Shown: positions 28,931 through 38,119, counted from the first letter of the stretch. The stretch is DNA of 64,000 nt from Chelatococcus albus (GCF_030067675.1 NZ_JASJEV010000002.1:248001-312000), one strand, 5' to 3'. Program-made: numbers and translations. The notes: generated from the sequence alone by a model not told the origin.

Positions 28931-29311
28931 GTGGCGAAACCGGAACTCGGCACCAAGCGCCAATGCCTGAGCTGCGGCGCCAAATTCTACGATCTCAACA
29001 AGGATCCCATCGTCTGCCCCAAGTGCGGCACGGTCTTCCAGGCCGTCGCGCTGGCGATGCGCGGACGGCCCGAGGCGGTCGCGGCACACGGCGAGGACGA
29101 GGAATCCGAGATCGAGACCGGCGCTGCCGAGCTCGTGTCGCTCGACGAGGTCGAAGCTGGCGACGACGGCAAGGAACTGCCGGGCGACGAGGACATCGAC
29201 GTCGGCGAGGATATCGGCGACGACGACACGTTCCTCGAGGAGGACGAGGAGTCCGAGGACGATGTGTCCGGACTTATCGACAGCGATCTCGAGGACGACG
29301 AAGAGGCTTGA
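28931..29311 (+). CDS. TIGR02300 family zinc-ribbon protein
   Basis: 126-aa protein: a two-CxxC zinc ribbon ([25 protein letters not shown] shape near residues 10-33) followed by an acidic tail where nearly every other residue is Asp or Glu. It begins with GTG at 28931 after TCTGCGAGAGTGCGAACCC. A conserved uncharacterised alphaproteobacterial family near aroA/cmk/rpsA. Divergent from aroA. Confidence 0.85.
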   Translation: MAKPELGTKRQCLSCGAKFYDLNKDPIVCPKCGTVFQAVALAMRGRPEAVAAHGEDEESEIETGAAELVSLDEVEAGDDGKELPGDEDIDVGEDIGDDDTFLEEDEESEDDVSGLIDSDLEDDEEA

Positions 29312-29407
29312 AAGCCCGATCGAGGGAAGCTATAGACCCGGCCGTCGCCGCGTCGCGGTTTCGACGGCCGACCCCGGTGCTCCCCAAGGCGCCGGCATGA
29401 GTTGAGT

Positions 29408-29483
<76 letters not shown>

Positions 29484-29656
29484 AACCCGCGGCGCTCACC
29501 CGGCAGGTGAACAGTCAGCGATCGTTGCCGGAAGCGGCATCATTGCCGCGTTCGCCGCTCTTCCTCCGAGAGGCGGAGGGGCGGCTTGAAGACGACCGCG
29601 GGGCCGCCGCGGCATCCGCAGGTGTGGCGCTCCCCAAGGCGCCGCGCGATTTGAGT

Positions 29657-29732
<76 letters not shown>

Positions 29733-29980
29733 ACTCTCCCAAAGAACACAGCTCTGCCAAAGAACCTGGCGTGACGTGATCGGGGTGCAGCCGGGGGGCT
29801 CCGGCGGGCAAGCACCCGATGCCGGCGATCCCTGGTGAAGGCGCCATTTTTCGGCCCCGGCCGATGAATCATGGCGTCGAGGGGCATGGCTGACCGCGCC
29901 GGCAGGGGACATCGCCAGCCCGGGGACGGCGCCGTCAGGACGAGGCGGGTCGGGAAGCGCCGGCCGGCCGGCGCTCCCCG

Positions 29981-30490
29981 TCAGACAAGCGCGTGCATGA
30001 GCTCCGCTACGACGGCGGCCGACCGGCCGTCGCCGTAGTCGGGGATTTCGCGCCGCGGCTTGTAGCGATCCTCGGTCCACAAGCGATTCCAGCCCGCTTC
30101 GATGGTCTCGACCCATTCGGTCTCGTCGCGCAGCGTCACGCACGGCACGCGATGGAAATAGGCTTCCTTCTGCAGCCCGCCCGAATCGGTGAAGACGCTC
30201 GCGGCGTGATGCACGAGCTGGGTCATGTCCAGATATCCGAGGGGGTCGACGAGCCTCAGTCCGCGCGGCGCAATGCCGTTGCGTTCCAGCAGCTTGCGCG
30301 TCCGCGGATGAACGGCCATCACCACCGGCTGCGTCAGAGCGGCCTCCTCCAGCCACGCCACGACGCGCGCCAGCCGCTCCGGGTCATCGGTATTCTCGGC
30401 GCGGTGGATCGTGGACACCGCGTAGGTGCGCGGCGTCAGCTCCAGGATGTCGAGGATTCGCGAGCGTGCGGCTGCGCGCTCGACGGCGGC
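29981..30490 (-). pseudogene. UDP-N-acetylglucosamine 2-epimerase, C-terminal remnant
   Basis: About 170 codons match the C-terminal half of WecB-type epimerases: YAVSTIHRAENTDDPERLA, VVMAVHPRTRKLLERNGIAP, RLVDPLGYLDMTQLVHHAA, FTDSGGLQKEAYFHRVPCVT, LRDETEWVETIEAGWN. A normal enzyme is 360-390 aa, so the N-terminal half with the first Rossmann domain is missing. The frame is open upstream to 30634, but that part has no homology. Likely dead after deletion. Confidence 0.75.
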
Positions 30491-30607
30491 CGGAAGCTTC
30501 GCGCGGCGGCACGGGCTTGCGCAAGGCGTGGCGCTAGCTGCCCTATATCCTGGCCCCTGGCAAGGGGCGCGCAACAGGGCCGGGCGAAGGCGCGGCGCCT
30601 TGGGTCT

Positions 30608-30636
30608 CTTGAACGGAGCACGGAACGTCGTCATAT
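30608..30636 (+). promoter_or_regulatory. Possible heat-shock-type promoter for hsp20
   Basis: CTTGAAC at 30608-30614 and TCATAT at 30631-30636 are separated by 16 bases and lie 80 bp ahead of the hsp20 start. The first hexamer resembles the CTTGAA of RpoH promoters. The second is a weak match. Pattern only. Confidence 0.35.
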
Positions 30637-30715
30637 CAATGGCGGCAGCACAGGCTGCCCAGGGTGCCGCGTGAGGCGGGCCCGCCTACGAAGTGCCTGA
30701 ACGAGGGCTTCGCAC

Positions 30716-31144
30716 ATGTCACGAGTACCGTCTCTGTCTTCCCCCTTCCTGCTCGGGTTCGACGAGATCGAGCGCGCTCTCGACCGGGTCGCGAAGGCCG
30801 CGTCGGACGGCTATCCGCCCTACAACATCGAGCGGATCGCCCGCACTGCCGACGAGCCCGAGAGGCTCCGCATCACGCTCGCGGTGGCCGGTTTCACGCG
30901 CGACCAGCTCGAGATCACGCTCGAGGAGAACCAGCTCGTCATCCGCGGGCGGCAGGTGGAGGACAAGACGCGCCAGTTCCTGCACCGCGGCATCGCCGCG
31001 CGGCAGTTCCAGCGCGCCTTTCTCCTCGCCGACGGCATGGAGGTGCTCGGAGCGGATCTCTCGAACGGCCTGCTCTCCGTCGATCTGGCAAGGCCGGAAC
31101 TCGAGCGCATCGTGCGCAAGATCGACATCCTGGCGCGCGACTGA
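30716..31144 (+). CDS. Hsp20/alpha-crystallin family small heat-shock protein
   Basis: 142-aa ATP-independent holdase. The alpha-crystallin domain spans ~38-128: YNIERIARTADEPERLRITL, AVAGFTRDQLEITLEENQL, then GIAARQFQRAFLLADGMEVLGADLSNGLLSVDL. The C-terminal I-x-I/V-type tail reads IVRKIDIL. Followed after 39 bp by a DUF1150 gene, a conserved partner in Alphaproteobacteria, so it is probably an operon. Confidence 0.92.
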   Translation: MSRVPSLSSPFLLGFDEIERALDRVAKAASDGYPPYNIERIARTADEPERLRITLAVAGFTRDQLEITLEENQLVIRGRQVEDKTRQFLHRGIAARQFQRAFLLADGMEVLGADLSNGLLSVDLARPELERIVRKIDILARD

Positions 31145-31183
31145 TCGCGGCCGGTTTCGCCACCGCTTCAGAAGGAGGGTGCG

Positions 31184-31450
31184 ATGAACGACGATGTCTT
31201 CGAATTCAAGGGCAATGTGACCGACCGCGCCGCGCTCGTGCTCGCGGGCGAAGGCAAGGTGGCCTATGTGAAGCAGATGCGCTCCGAAGACGTGAAGCGC
31301 GTCTTCCCGCAGGCGCCCGACATCCAGCCGGGCCTCGAACTCTTCGCGTTGCTCGCGGCGGACGGCACGCCGATCCTGCTCACCGATTCCCGTGACGCGG
31401 CCATCGCCAACGCCTGGGTGAACGACCTCGAAACGGTGAGCGTGCATTGA
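31184..31450 (+). CDS. DUF1150 family protein
   Basis: 88-aa conserved alphaproteobacterial protein: AALVLAGEGKVAYVKQMRSE near residue 15 and ELFALLAADGTPILLTDSRD near 52, with AIANAWVNDLETVSVH at the end. It sits directly after hsp20. No known activity; regulation with heat shock is inferred from context. Confidence 0.85.
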   Translation: MNDDVFEFKGNVTDRAALVLAGEGKVAYVKQMRSEDVKRVFPQAPDIQPGLELFALLAADGTPILLTDSRDAAIANAWVNDLETVSVH

Positions 31451-31498
31451 AGACGGCTCGGCCCGCGGGCCATCGCCCGGACCGGGGGATGCGCGGGC

Positions 31499-32308
31499 TC
31501 AATCGTCGGCCCGGGCGACGGCGCCGATGAGGAGAGCAAGGTCCTGCGGCCGCGACAGGCGATGTTCGCCGTCCTTGACGAGCGTGATCGTCGCCGCCTC
31601 TCCAGGCAGGTGTTCGATGAGCGTCATGGCGTGCCGCCACGGCACGTCGGGGTCCTGCATGCCCTGCAGGATGTGCACCGGGCAGCCCGGCTCGATCGGT
31701 GCGCCGAGGAGGAGATGGGCGCGCCCGTCCTCGATGAGGGCGCGCGTGATCGGATAGGGATCGGCCGAATAGAGGGACGGGCGCATGAACACGCCCGTTT
31801 CCCCGATGGCGCGCCGCGCCTCGGCCGGAAAGGCATCCCACATCAGGCGCTCGGTGAAGTCGACTGCGGGCGCGATGAGGACGAGCCGCAGCGGGCGCCG
31901 GTCCGGCGCGCTCTGGCGGAGGGCCCGTGCCGCGAGCAGCGCGAGCCAGCCGCCCATCGACGAGCCGACGATGATGGGGCGGCCGGGCGCGTATCGCGCA
32001 AGGACGGCGAGGCTCTCCTCCAGCCAGCGGGAGATGGTGCCCTCCTCGAAGCGCCCGTCCGACTCGCCGTGCCCGGAATAGTCGAAGCGCACGTAGGCGC
32101 GGCCGTGCTCGGCCGCCCAGGCATCGAGGGCTTCGGCCTTGGTTGCGCGCATGTCCGAGCGGAAGCCGCCCAGCCAGACCACCGGGGGGCCTGCGCCCGG
32201 GCGGGCGAGGACGGCGATGCGGCGGGCTTCGGCGCCCTTTCCGACGTCGAGAAATTGCGGTTTCGGCGCGCTCACCCTAAACACTCCAGAAGAAGCGAGT
32301 CCGTGCAT
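31499..32308 (-). CDS. Alpha/beta hydrolase
   Basis: 269-aa hydrolase of the alpha/beta fold. The oxyanion strand VVWLGGFRSDM is near 44, then VRFDYSGHGESDG, the nucleophile elbow IVGSSMGGWLAL near 113 with Ser, PVHILQGMQDPDVPW with the acid Asp near 221, and KDGEHRLSRPQD with the catalytic His. Substrate unknown. It diverges from the glycosyltransferase, and the two start regions overlap, so they likely share control. A GTG 33 bases inside is an alternative start. Confidence 0.85.
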   Translation of the reverse strand: MHGLASSGVFRVSAPKPQFLDVGKGAEARRIAVLARPGAGPPVVWLGGFRSDMRATKAEALDAWAAEHGRAYVRFDYSGHGESDGRFEEGTISRWLEESLAVLARYAPGRPIIVGSSMGGWLALLAARALRQSAPDRRPLRLVLIAPAVDFTERLMWDAFPAEARRAIGETGVFMRPSLYSADPYPITRALIEDGRAHLLLGAPIEPGCPVHILQGMQDPDVPWRHAMTLIEHLPGEAATITLVKDGEHRLSRPQDLALLIGAVARADD

Positions 32309-32339
32309 GGTGACTCGCCGCAGGAGGCCTCATACACCG

Positions 32340-33587
32340 GTGATCTCGTCGATGCGACCCGGCGCACCCGTCCATTTCCCCGCCACCGGGGCGCATCCGC
32401 TCGCGGGCCGGACGGTGCTGCAGATCGTGCCCGAACTCGAGACGGGCGGGGCGGAACGCACGACGGTCGATGTCGCGGCGGGGCTCGCGGCGGTCGGCGC
32501 GCGGGCCCTCGTCGCGACCGAGGGCGGGCGGCTTGTCGGCGAGCTGCAGGCGAAGGGCGGGGTATGGATCCCCTTTCCGGCTCGAACGAAGAACCCCTTC
32601 GTCATGCTTCTCAACGTCCGGCGGCTCATCAGGCTCTGCCTCGACGAGGGGGTCGGCATCGTCCACGCGCGCTCGCGCGCCCCGGCCTGGTCGGCGCTCG
32701 CGGCGGCGCGCACCCTCGACCTGCCCTTCGTCACCACCTACCACGGCAGCTATGCCGGCCGCTCGGCCGTCAAGATCAGGTACAATTCGGTCATGGCGCG
32801 AGGCGACGTGGTCATCGCCAATTCGCACTACACGGCCGATCTCATCCTCAAGGCGCACCCTTTCGCGCGCGACCATCTGCGCGTCATCCACCGCGGCACC
32901 GATCTCGCCGCCTTCTCGCCGGCGGCCGTGGCACCGGAGCGGGTCGAGGCGCTGCGCCGGGCCTGGTCGATCGCGCCGCACGAGCGCATCGTCCTTCTGG
33001 CGGCGCGGCTCACCGGCTGGAAGGGGCAGAAGGTGCTGATCGAGGCGGCGAAGCTGCTCGTCGAGCGGGGCCTGCGCGACGTCGTCTTCGTGCTCGCCGG
33101 CGACCATCAGGGACGCGACGCCTACGTCAAGGAGCTCGACAGCCTCATCGCCGGCAACCGGCTCGAGGGCGTCGTGCGCCGGGTCGGCCATTGCGCCGAC
33201 ATGCCGGCGGCCTTCCTCGCCGCCTCCGTGGTGACGGTGCCGTCGACCGAGCCCGAGGCCTTCGGCCGCGTTGCGGTCGAGGCGCAGGCCATGGGCACGC
33301 CCGTCGTCGTCTCCGATCTCGGCGCGGTGCCCGAGACGGTGCTCGCGCCCCCGCAGGTGCCGCCGGGCGAGCGCACGGGCTGGCACGTGCCGGCAGGGGA
33401 TGCGGTCGCGCTCGCCGCAGCCCTCGGCGAGGCGATGGCGCTCGGCGCCACCGCCATGGACGCGCTGACGGCGCGGGCGCGGGCCCATGTCGAGCGGTAT
33501 TTCTCGCTCGAACGCATGGTGTCGGACACGCTCGACGTCTATTCGGCCCTCGTCGAACGGGGCGCGCGGGCAACAATCGCGCCGTAG
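32340..33587 (+). CDS. GT4-family glycosyltransferase
   Basis: 415-aa retaining glycosyltransferase of the GT-B fold. TVLQIVPELETGGAERTTVD near the start is the N-terminal acceptor domain, VTTYHGSYAGRSAVKIRYNS the middle, and VLLAARLTGWKGQKVLIEAA with VPSTEPEAFGRVAVEAQAMG the nucleotide-sugar domain (EX7E). GTG at 32340 follows AGGAGG at 32322-32327 with 12 bases between; ATGs at 32307 and 32352 are alternatives. Likely a cell-envelope polysaccharide or lipid glycosylation role. Confidence 0.88.
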   Translation: MISSMRPGAPVHFPATGAHPLAGRTVLQIVPELETGGAERTTVDVAAGLAAVGARALVATEGGRLVGELQAKGGVWIPFPARTKNPFVMLLNVRRLIRLCLDEGVGIVHARSRAPAWSALAAARTLDLPFVTTYHGSYAGRSAVKIRYNSVMARGDVVIANSHYTADLILKAHPFARDHLRVIHRGTDLAAFSPAAVAPERVEALRRAWSIAPHERIVLLAARLTGWKGQKVLIEAAKLLVERGLRDVVFVLAGDHQGRDAYVKELDSLIAGNRLEGVVRRVGHCADMPAAFLAASVVTVPSTEPEAFGRVAVEAQAMGTPVVVSDLGAVPETVLAPPQVPPGERTGWHVPAGDAVALAAALGEAMALGATAMDALTARARAHVERYFSLERMVSDTLDVYSALVERGARATIAP

Positions 33588-33732
33588 CCCTTGGTTAGCC
33601 GCGCGAAGCTGTTGACTTCTCGGGGCGTTCTGCAAATGTCGCTTGTCCAGCGAGCATGTGCGTCGTCGTGAGGGTGCATCGGGCCGGATCGAGCCGGCCG
33701 GTTTGCCGAAGCCGCCTCGCGCACCGGCGCTT

Positions 33733-33752
33733 GAGAGGAGATACGAACCATT
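33733..33752 (+). promoter_or_regulatory. infC ribosome-binding site and ATT start
   Basis: GAGAGGAG at 33733-33740 sits nine bases before an ATT at 33750. The first ATG in frame (33762) would be 21 bases away, too far. infC genes are known to use ATT so that IF-3 limits its own synthesis. Confidence 0.7.
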
Positions 33753-34292
33753 CGCAGGCCTATGAGATCGCTTGCGGTTCCGCAGAAGGAGGGACCGCGC
33801 GCCAACCGAGACATTCGCGGTGTCCGTGAGGTTCAGCTCATCGACGAGAACGGGCAGAACCGGGGGATCATGTCATTCTTCGACGCGCTGCGCGTCGCCG
33901 AGGAGGCGGGCCTTGACCTCGTCGAGATCGCACCGAACTCGACGCCGCCGGTGTGCAAGATTCTCGATTACGGCCGCTACAAGTTCCTCGAGCAGAAGAA
34001 GGCCGCCGAGGCGCGCAAGAAGCAGAAGACCGTCGAGGTCAAGGAGATCAAGCTGCGCCCCGGCATCGACACGCACGACTACGACGTGAAGATGAAGGCG
34101 ATGCGCCGCTTCTTCGAGGAAGGCGACAAGGTCAAGGTGACCCTGCGCTTCCGCGGCCGCGAGATGGCCCACCAGGACCTCGGCTACAAACTGCTCATGC
34201 GCGTGCAGGAGGAGGCGGCCGACATCGCCAAGGTCGAGAGCGCGCCGCAGCTCGAAGGCCGCCAGATGATCATGATCCTGGCGCCGCGGTAA
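33750..34292 (+). CDS. infC: Translation initiation factor IF-3
   Basis: 180-aa factor that blocks 50S joining and proofreads start codons on the 30S subunit. The N domain begins (I)[20 protein letters not shown], then [20 protein letters not shown]. The C domain has [15 protein letters not shown] and [20 protein letters not shown] (family signature). ATT at 33750 is preferred because of the ribosome-binding site. A terminator follows 27 bp after the stop, unlike the usual direct run into rpmI. Confidence 0.95.
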   Translation: MRRPMRSLAVPQKEGPRANRDIRGVREVQLIDENGQNRGIMSFFDALRVAEEAGLDLVEIAPNSTPPVCKILDYGRYKFLEQKKAAEARKKQKTVEVKEIKLRPGIDTHDYDVKMKAMRRFFEEGDKVKVTLRFRGREMAHQDLGYKLLMRVQEEAADIAKVESAPQLEGRQMIMILAPR

Positions 34293-34319
34293 GGCGCCGG
34301 TCGCGCGGGACGCGTTCAG

Positions 34320-34346
34320 GCCGCCGGCGTTGTCCGGCGGCTTTTT
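34320..34346 (+). terminator. Rho-independent terminator after infC
   Basis: GCCGCCGG / CCGGCGGC form an 8-bp stem with a 6-base loop, followed directly by TTTTT at 34342-34346. It closes infC and cuts it off from rpmI-rplT, so the latter need another promoter. Confidence 0.85.
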
Positions 34347-34606
34347 GTGTCGGGCGTTTGCGAGGCTTCCAGCGGAGGTGCCCCGTCTGAGCGCACATCG
34401 GTCAAAGGTGAGCTTCGGGGCGAAGTCTGCCACAACCGGACCTTCATCGTGCGTCTCGACAGACGACCTTCACGCTGCGGCGGAATTCGACGCCGAGCAG
34501 TCATTCGCGGCAAACGCAACGAAGGGATCGATCCTGTCCGAAGGCGACACTGGCCTCGCGCCTGAAAGTGCGGGCAGCCGTTCGGGGGCGACCCGAGAGG
34601 ATCGGC
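34347..34606. other. Non-coding gap between infC terminator and TetR gene
   Basis: No coherent reading frame, repeat or RNA was seen here. The bases before the convergent regulator gene look like random GC-rich sequence. Confidence 0.4.
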
Positions 34607-35287
34607 TCAAAGGCGGTGTTCGATCAGGGCAAAGAAGCCCTGGGCAAACTGATCCAGGGGCTCGGGACCGCGCTCCAGCTTGGCGCGCAGGACCGCGCCC
34701 TCCCAGCCAATCCAGAAAAAGGCGGCAAGGCGCGCGCAATCGACACGGGGATCAATCTCCCCAGCGCTCTTCGCTGCCTTGAGGCAGCGCGCGGTGCGCG
34801 CCTCCCAATCGGCAAAGACGGCGGCCAGGCGGTCGCGGAACGGGTCCGGGAGAGTGCTGATCTCCTGTCCGAGGTTTCCCACCAGGCAGCCCCGCTGATA
34901 GTCGAAGCGCGCCATGCCAGCGCGGGCGTCTTCGACGAAGGCGCGCAGGCGGGCCAGGGGCGAGAGGCTCTCATCCAGGAACCAGCGATCGAGCTTGTTC
35001 GCAAAATAGGCGGCGTACGTGTCGACCAGAGCCAGGCCGAACTCTGCCTTGCTGCCGAAGTAGTGGTAAAATGAGCCTTTAGGGACGCCTACAGCGCTCA
35101 GGACCTCATCCAGGCCCACGGCACTGAAGCCCCGCTCGGTCAATATGGCCACGCCCGCGCGCAACAGCTGCTCGCGCGCGGCGGCCAGCCGCGCCTCTCC
35201 CCGAGGCGGGCGGCCGCGACGGCGCGGGGCTGCCAGCCCGGTGGAGACGGAGCGAAGGTTCACGCTTTCCCTGCTCCTGCTTCCCAT
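34607..35287 (-). CDS. TetR family repressor, AcuR-like
   Basis: 226-aa repressor. The N-terminal HTH (residues ~34-80) reads AREQLLRAGVAILTERGFSA, then VGLDEVLSAVGVPKGSFYHY, then FGSKAEFGLALVDTYAAYFA. The C-terminal ligand domain includes RGCLVGNLGQEISTLPDPFR and AFFWIGWEGAVLRAKLER. This CLVGNLG pattern is that of AcuR/NemR-type regulators that sense electrophiles such as acrylate. Last gene of a three-gene unit with an AhpD-like gene and acuI; a palindrome lies before acuI. Confidence 0.85.
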   Translation of the reverse strand: MGSRSRESVNLRSVSTGLAAPRRRGRPPRGEARLAAAREQLLRAGVAILTERGFSAVGLDEVLSAVGVPKGSFYHYFGSKAEFGLALVDTYAAYFANKLDRWFLDESLSPLARLRAFVEDARAGMARFDYQRGCLVGNLGQEISTLPDPFRDRLAAVFADWEARTARCLKAAKSAGEIDPRVDCARLAAFFWIGWEGAVLRAKLERGPEPLDQFAQGFFALIEHRL

Positions 35288-35302
35288 GATCCTCCGGCGC
35301 GC

Positions 35303-35881
35303 TCAGTCGCGCCCCATGGTGTAAAATTCGCGATTCGGGCGCATGCTGGTGACGTTCGCCAGCCGGTTCGACATGCCGAAGAAGGCCGCGATGGCCGCGA
35401 TGTCCCAGGCGTCCTCCTCGTCGAAGCCATGCGTCTTGAGTGCCTCGAGATCGGCCTCTCCGACCAGGTGCGCAGACTGGCTGACCTTCATCGCGAAGTC
35501 GAGCATCGCCTTCTGCCGGTCTGTGATGTCAGCCTTGCGGTAATTGATCGCGACCTGGTCGGCGATCAGCGGGTCCTTGGCACGGATGCGCAGGATCGCG
35601 CCATGGGCGACGACACAATACTGGCACTGGTTCACGTTCGATGTCGCCACGACGATCATTTCGCGTTCGGCCTTGGTCAGGTTGCCGGGCTTGTCCATCA
35701 GCGCATCGTGGTAGGCGAAAAAGGCGCGGAACTCCTCCGGGCGATGGGCCAGCACGAGGAACACGTTGGGGATGAAGCCGGACTTCTCCTGCACGGCCTC
35801 GATGCGCTCGCGGATGTCGGCCGGCATGTCGGCGAGGCTGGGGACAGGGAAGCGGCTGACCGGAAGGTCTTGGGCTGACAT
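35303..35881 (-). CDS. AhpD/carboxymuconolactone-decarboxylase-like peroxidase-related protein
   Basis: 192-aa protein of the peroxidase-related (TIGR01926) branch of the AhpD-like fold. The active site VNQCQYCVVAHGAIL near residue 88 has two cysteines spaced C-x2-C and a histidine. FRAFFAYHDALMDKPGNLTKA and DEEDAWDIAAIAAFFGMSNR are family segments. Starts with ATG at 35881 after AAGGAGAACACCC. Between acuI and the tetR gene, 15 bp from the latter, so it likely detoxifies or scavenges with the reductase. Confidence 0.88.
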   Translation of the reverse strand: MSAQDLPVSRFPVPSLADMPADIRERIEAVQEKSGFIPNVFLVLAHRPEEFRAFFAYHDALMDKPGNLTKAEREMIVVATSNVNQCQYCVVAHGAILRIRAKDPLIADQVAINYRKADITDRQKAMLDFAMKVSQSAHLVGEADLEALKTHGFDEEDAWDIAAIAAFFGMSNRLANVTSMRPNREFYTMGRD

Positions 35882-35966
35882 GGGTGTTCTCCTTGAAATC
35901 CGCGGTTGGCGACGACCGGCGTCGCGACGTGGATAAGACAGGCATCGTGACGCGGGCGACATCCGC

Positions 35967-36956
35967 TCATCCGGTGCCGTCCAGGGGGACGATCACGCGC
36001 CCCCGGACCTGTCCCGCCAGCAAGCGGCTGGCGGCGGGAATGCACTCGGCGAGTGTCACGGTCTCGCAGAGCCCGTCGAGGATCGTTGGGTCGAGATCCT
36101 TGCCCAGGCGCCGCCAGGCCTCGCGCCGCTCGGGCTGAGGGCACATCACGCTGTCGATACCCGCCAGCGTCACCCCGCGCAGAATGAAGGGCGCGACGGT
36201 GGCGGGCAGCGACATCCCTGCCGCCAGCCCGCAGGCCGCCACCGTGCCACGGTAGCGCATGGACGCGCAGACATTGGCCAGAACCGGGCCGCCGGCGACA
36301 TCCACCGCCCCGGCCCACTGCTCCCTGCCGAGCGGGCGGCCGGGCTCCGAGAATCGAGAGCGTGGGAGGATGTCGGAAGCGCCGAGGCCCTTGAGGTAGT
36401 CAACTTCCTCGGGGCGGCCCGTGACCGCAACGACCTCATGGCCCAACTTTGACAGGAGCGCGACCGCGATGCTCCCGACGCCGCCGGCGGCGCCTGTGAC
36501 CAGCACCGGGCCATCGCCCGGCGTCACGCCGTGCTTCTCGAGCGCCATAATGCAGAGCATGGCGGTATAGCCGGCGGTGCCGATCGCCATCGCCTGGGCC
36601 ATGGAAAAGGCGGATTCCAGCGGGACGAGCCATTCGCCCTTCAGCCGGGCCTTCTGCGCGAGGCCGCCCCAATGCGTCTCGCCGACGCCCCAACCGTTCA
36701 GCACCACCTTGTCGCCTGGCTTCCAGTTTGGGTGGTCCGAGGCCTCGATCACGCCCGCGAGGTCAATGCCCGGGATCATGGGGAAGCGGCGAACCACGGG
36801 GGCCTTGCCGGTGATCGCCAGCGCATCCTTGTAGTTCAAGGTGGACCACGCAACCCGGACCGTCACGTCACCCTCGGGCAACGCATGTTCGCCGACGTTC
36901 GTCAGGCGGGCGGTCTGCCCCGTCTCATTCTTCTCGATCAGGATCGCTTCGAACAT
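35967..36956 (-). CDS. acuI: Acrylyl-CoA reductase-type oxidoreductase (MDR family)
   Basis: 329-aa NADPH-dependent medium-chain reductase without zinc. [20 protein letters not shown] near 35, [20 protein letters not shown] near 58, [22 protein letters not shown] (nucleotide loop) near 150, and [19 protein letters not shown] follow the AcuI/YhdH order. The family reduces acrylyl-CoA to propionyl-CoA and protects cells from reactive acrylate. First gene of its operon; a TetR-like operator and promoter lie just upstream. Confidence 0.9.
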   Translation of the reverse strand: MFEAILIEKNETGQTARLTNVGEHALPEGDVTVRVAWSTLNYKDALAITGKAPVVRRFPMIPGIDLAGVIEASDHPNWKPGDKVVLNGWGVGETHWGGLAQKARLKGEWLVPLESAFSMAQAMAIGTAGYTAMLCIMALEKHGVTPGDGPVLVTGAAGGVGSIAVALLSKLGHEVVAVTGRPEEVDYLKGLGASDILPRSRFSEPGRPLGREQWAGAVDVAGGPVLANVCASMRYRGTVAACGLAAGMSLPATVAPFILRGVTLAGIDSVMCPQPERREAWRRLGKDLDPTILDGLCETVTLAECIPAASRLLAGQVRGRVIVPLDGTG

Positions 36957-37514
36957 TCCGAGTTTACCTCTGCCAAGTCGCCGGCTGCAGCTACAAAATA
37001 GACTGATTGGTCTATTAATTGCAAGCGGTATGCCATCCTCGGTCGAGGATCATGGCGCGTAGACGAGGACAGGAGTCCGCGCGGCGCGGCTCCACCGCCC
37101 GCACCGAGATCCTGAATGGCTCGTGCGCCGTCCTCGGAGTGCGGCGGCCGGTGAAACTGATGGTCGCTTGCGGCGGACGATGGTCGGCTGCATCAGGAAG
37201 GCGTCTGCATGGCGGGCGGGCGTCCGATATCCCACCGGCATCCGGCAAGAGCCGCCATCGGTCCAACGTCAGTCACCGGCGCATCGTTGGGCCGCCCCAT
37301 TCCAGCCGCTCCCCCCATTGCCTTTATCCCCCATGTCTGGCATAAGCCCGGCCTCGTTCAGATCGCCCGGCTTATGAAGGGCTGCCGTGGCGGTCTGCAG
37401 CGCTTTCGAGCAGATGGGCCGCAGGTTGCGCCGTTCGGGAAGCGGGCTCCGCGGAATTTTCCGCAGGGACAAGGCTTCGTGAAGGGGTCGGCTGCGGCGG
37501 ACAAGGGAAGCAAA
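36957..37514. other. Intergenic region between acuI and rpmI
   Basis: Holds the acuI promoter and operator at its left end. Beyond about 37025 I see no gene; short open frames look like chance. The promoter for rpmI-rplT-pheST must lie here. Confidence 0.4.
36995..37024 (-). promoter_or_regulatory. acuI promoter overlapping a TetR-type operator
   Basis: On the minus strand TTGCAA (37019-37024) and TATTTT (36995-37000) are 18 bases apart, a plausible -35/-10. Between and over the -10 lies AATAGAC-tgattg-GTCTATT (36997-37016, plus-strand reading), a perfect 7-bp dyad like the TAGAC-N6-GTCTA boxes bound by AcuR/NemR regulators. It is 41 bp before the acuI start. Confidence 0.65.
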
Positions 37515-37715
37515 ATGCCCAAGCTGAAGACGAAGTCGGGCGCCAAGAAGCGCTTCAAGATCACTGGGACCGGCAAGGTGCTGGCCGCGCAGGCCGGCAA
37601 GCGCCATGGCATGATCAAGCGGACCAACAAGCAGATCCGCAACCAGCGCGGCACGACCACGCTGTTCGAGGGCGACGCGAGGAACGTCAAGAAGTTCTTC
37701 CTCCCCAACGGCTGA
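37515..37715 (+). CDS. rpmI: 50S ribosomal protein L35
   Basis: 66-aa protein: [38 protein letters not shown] and [12 protein letters not shown]. Standard rpmI length and end. It starts after AAGGGAAGCAAA and is followed 41 bp later by rplT, as in most bacteria. Confidence 0.97.
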   Translation: MPKLKTKSGAKKRFKITGTGKVLAAQAGKRHGMIKRTNKQIRNQRGTTTLFEGDARNVKKFFLPNG

Positions 37716-37756
37716 GTTGCGCCGACCGCAGTTTTCAAGTTCCCAGGAGAACGATC

Positions 37757-38119
37757 ATGGCCCGCGTCAAGCGCGGCGTGACCGCCCACGCCAAGCATAA
37801 GAAGGTTCTGAAGGCCGCGAAGGGCTACTACGGCCGTCGCAAGAACACGATCCGCACCGCCAAGGCGGCCGTGGATCGCGCGATGCAGTACGCCTACCGC
37901 GACCGCAAGAACAACAAGCGCAACTTCCGCGCCCTCTGGATCCAGCGCCTCAATGCCGCGGTCCGCGAATACGGCCTGACCTACAGCCGATTTATCGACG
38001 GCCTCGGCAAGGCCGGGGTCGCGGTCGATCGCAAGGTCCTCTCGGACATCGCCATCCGCGAGCCGGAGGCCTTCAAGGCGATCGTCGAGAAGGCCAAGGC
38101 CGCGCTTCCGGCGGCCTGA
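37757..38119 (+). CDS. rplT: 50S ribosomal protein L20
   Basis: 120-aa RNA-binding protein that assembles early onto 23S r[64 protein letters not shown]20 also represses its own operon in other bacteria. Downstream pheS-pheT share the transcript in many Rhizobiales. Confidence 0.98.
   Translation: MARVKRGVTAHAKHKKVLKAAKGYYGRRKNTIRTAKAAVDRAMQYAYRDRKNNKRNFRALWIQRLNAAVREYGLTYSRFIDGLGKAGVAVDRKVLSDIAIREPEAFKAIVEKAKAALPAA

Noticed and set aside
34347-34606. Possible small gene between infC terminator and TetR gene
   Set aside because: Short frames in both directions have no start with ribosome-binding site and no homology that I recognise.
37020-37500. Possible gene remnant upstream of rpmI
   Set aside because: Several short frames exist, but none keeps a family motif; more likely leader and spacer sequence.
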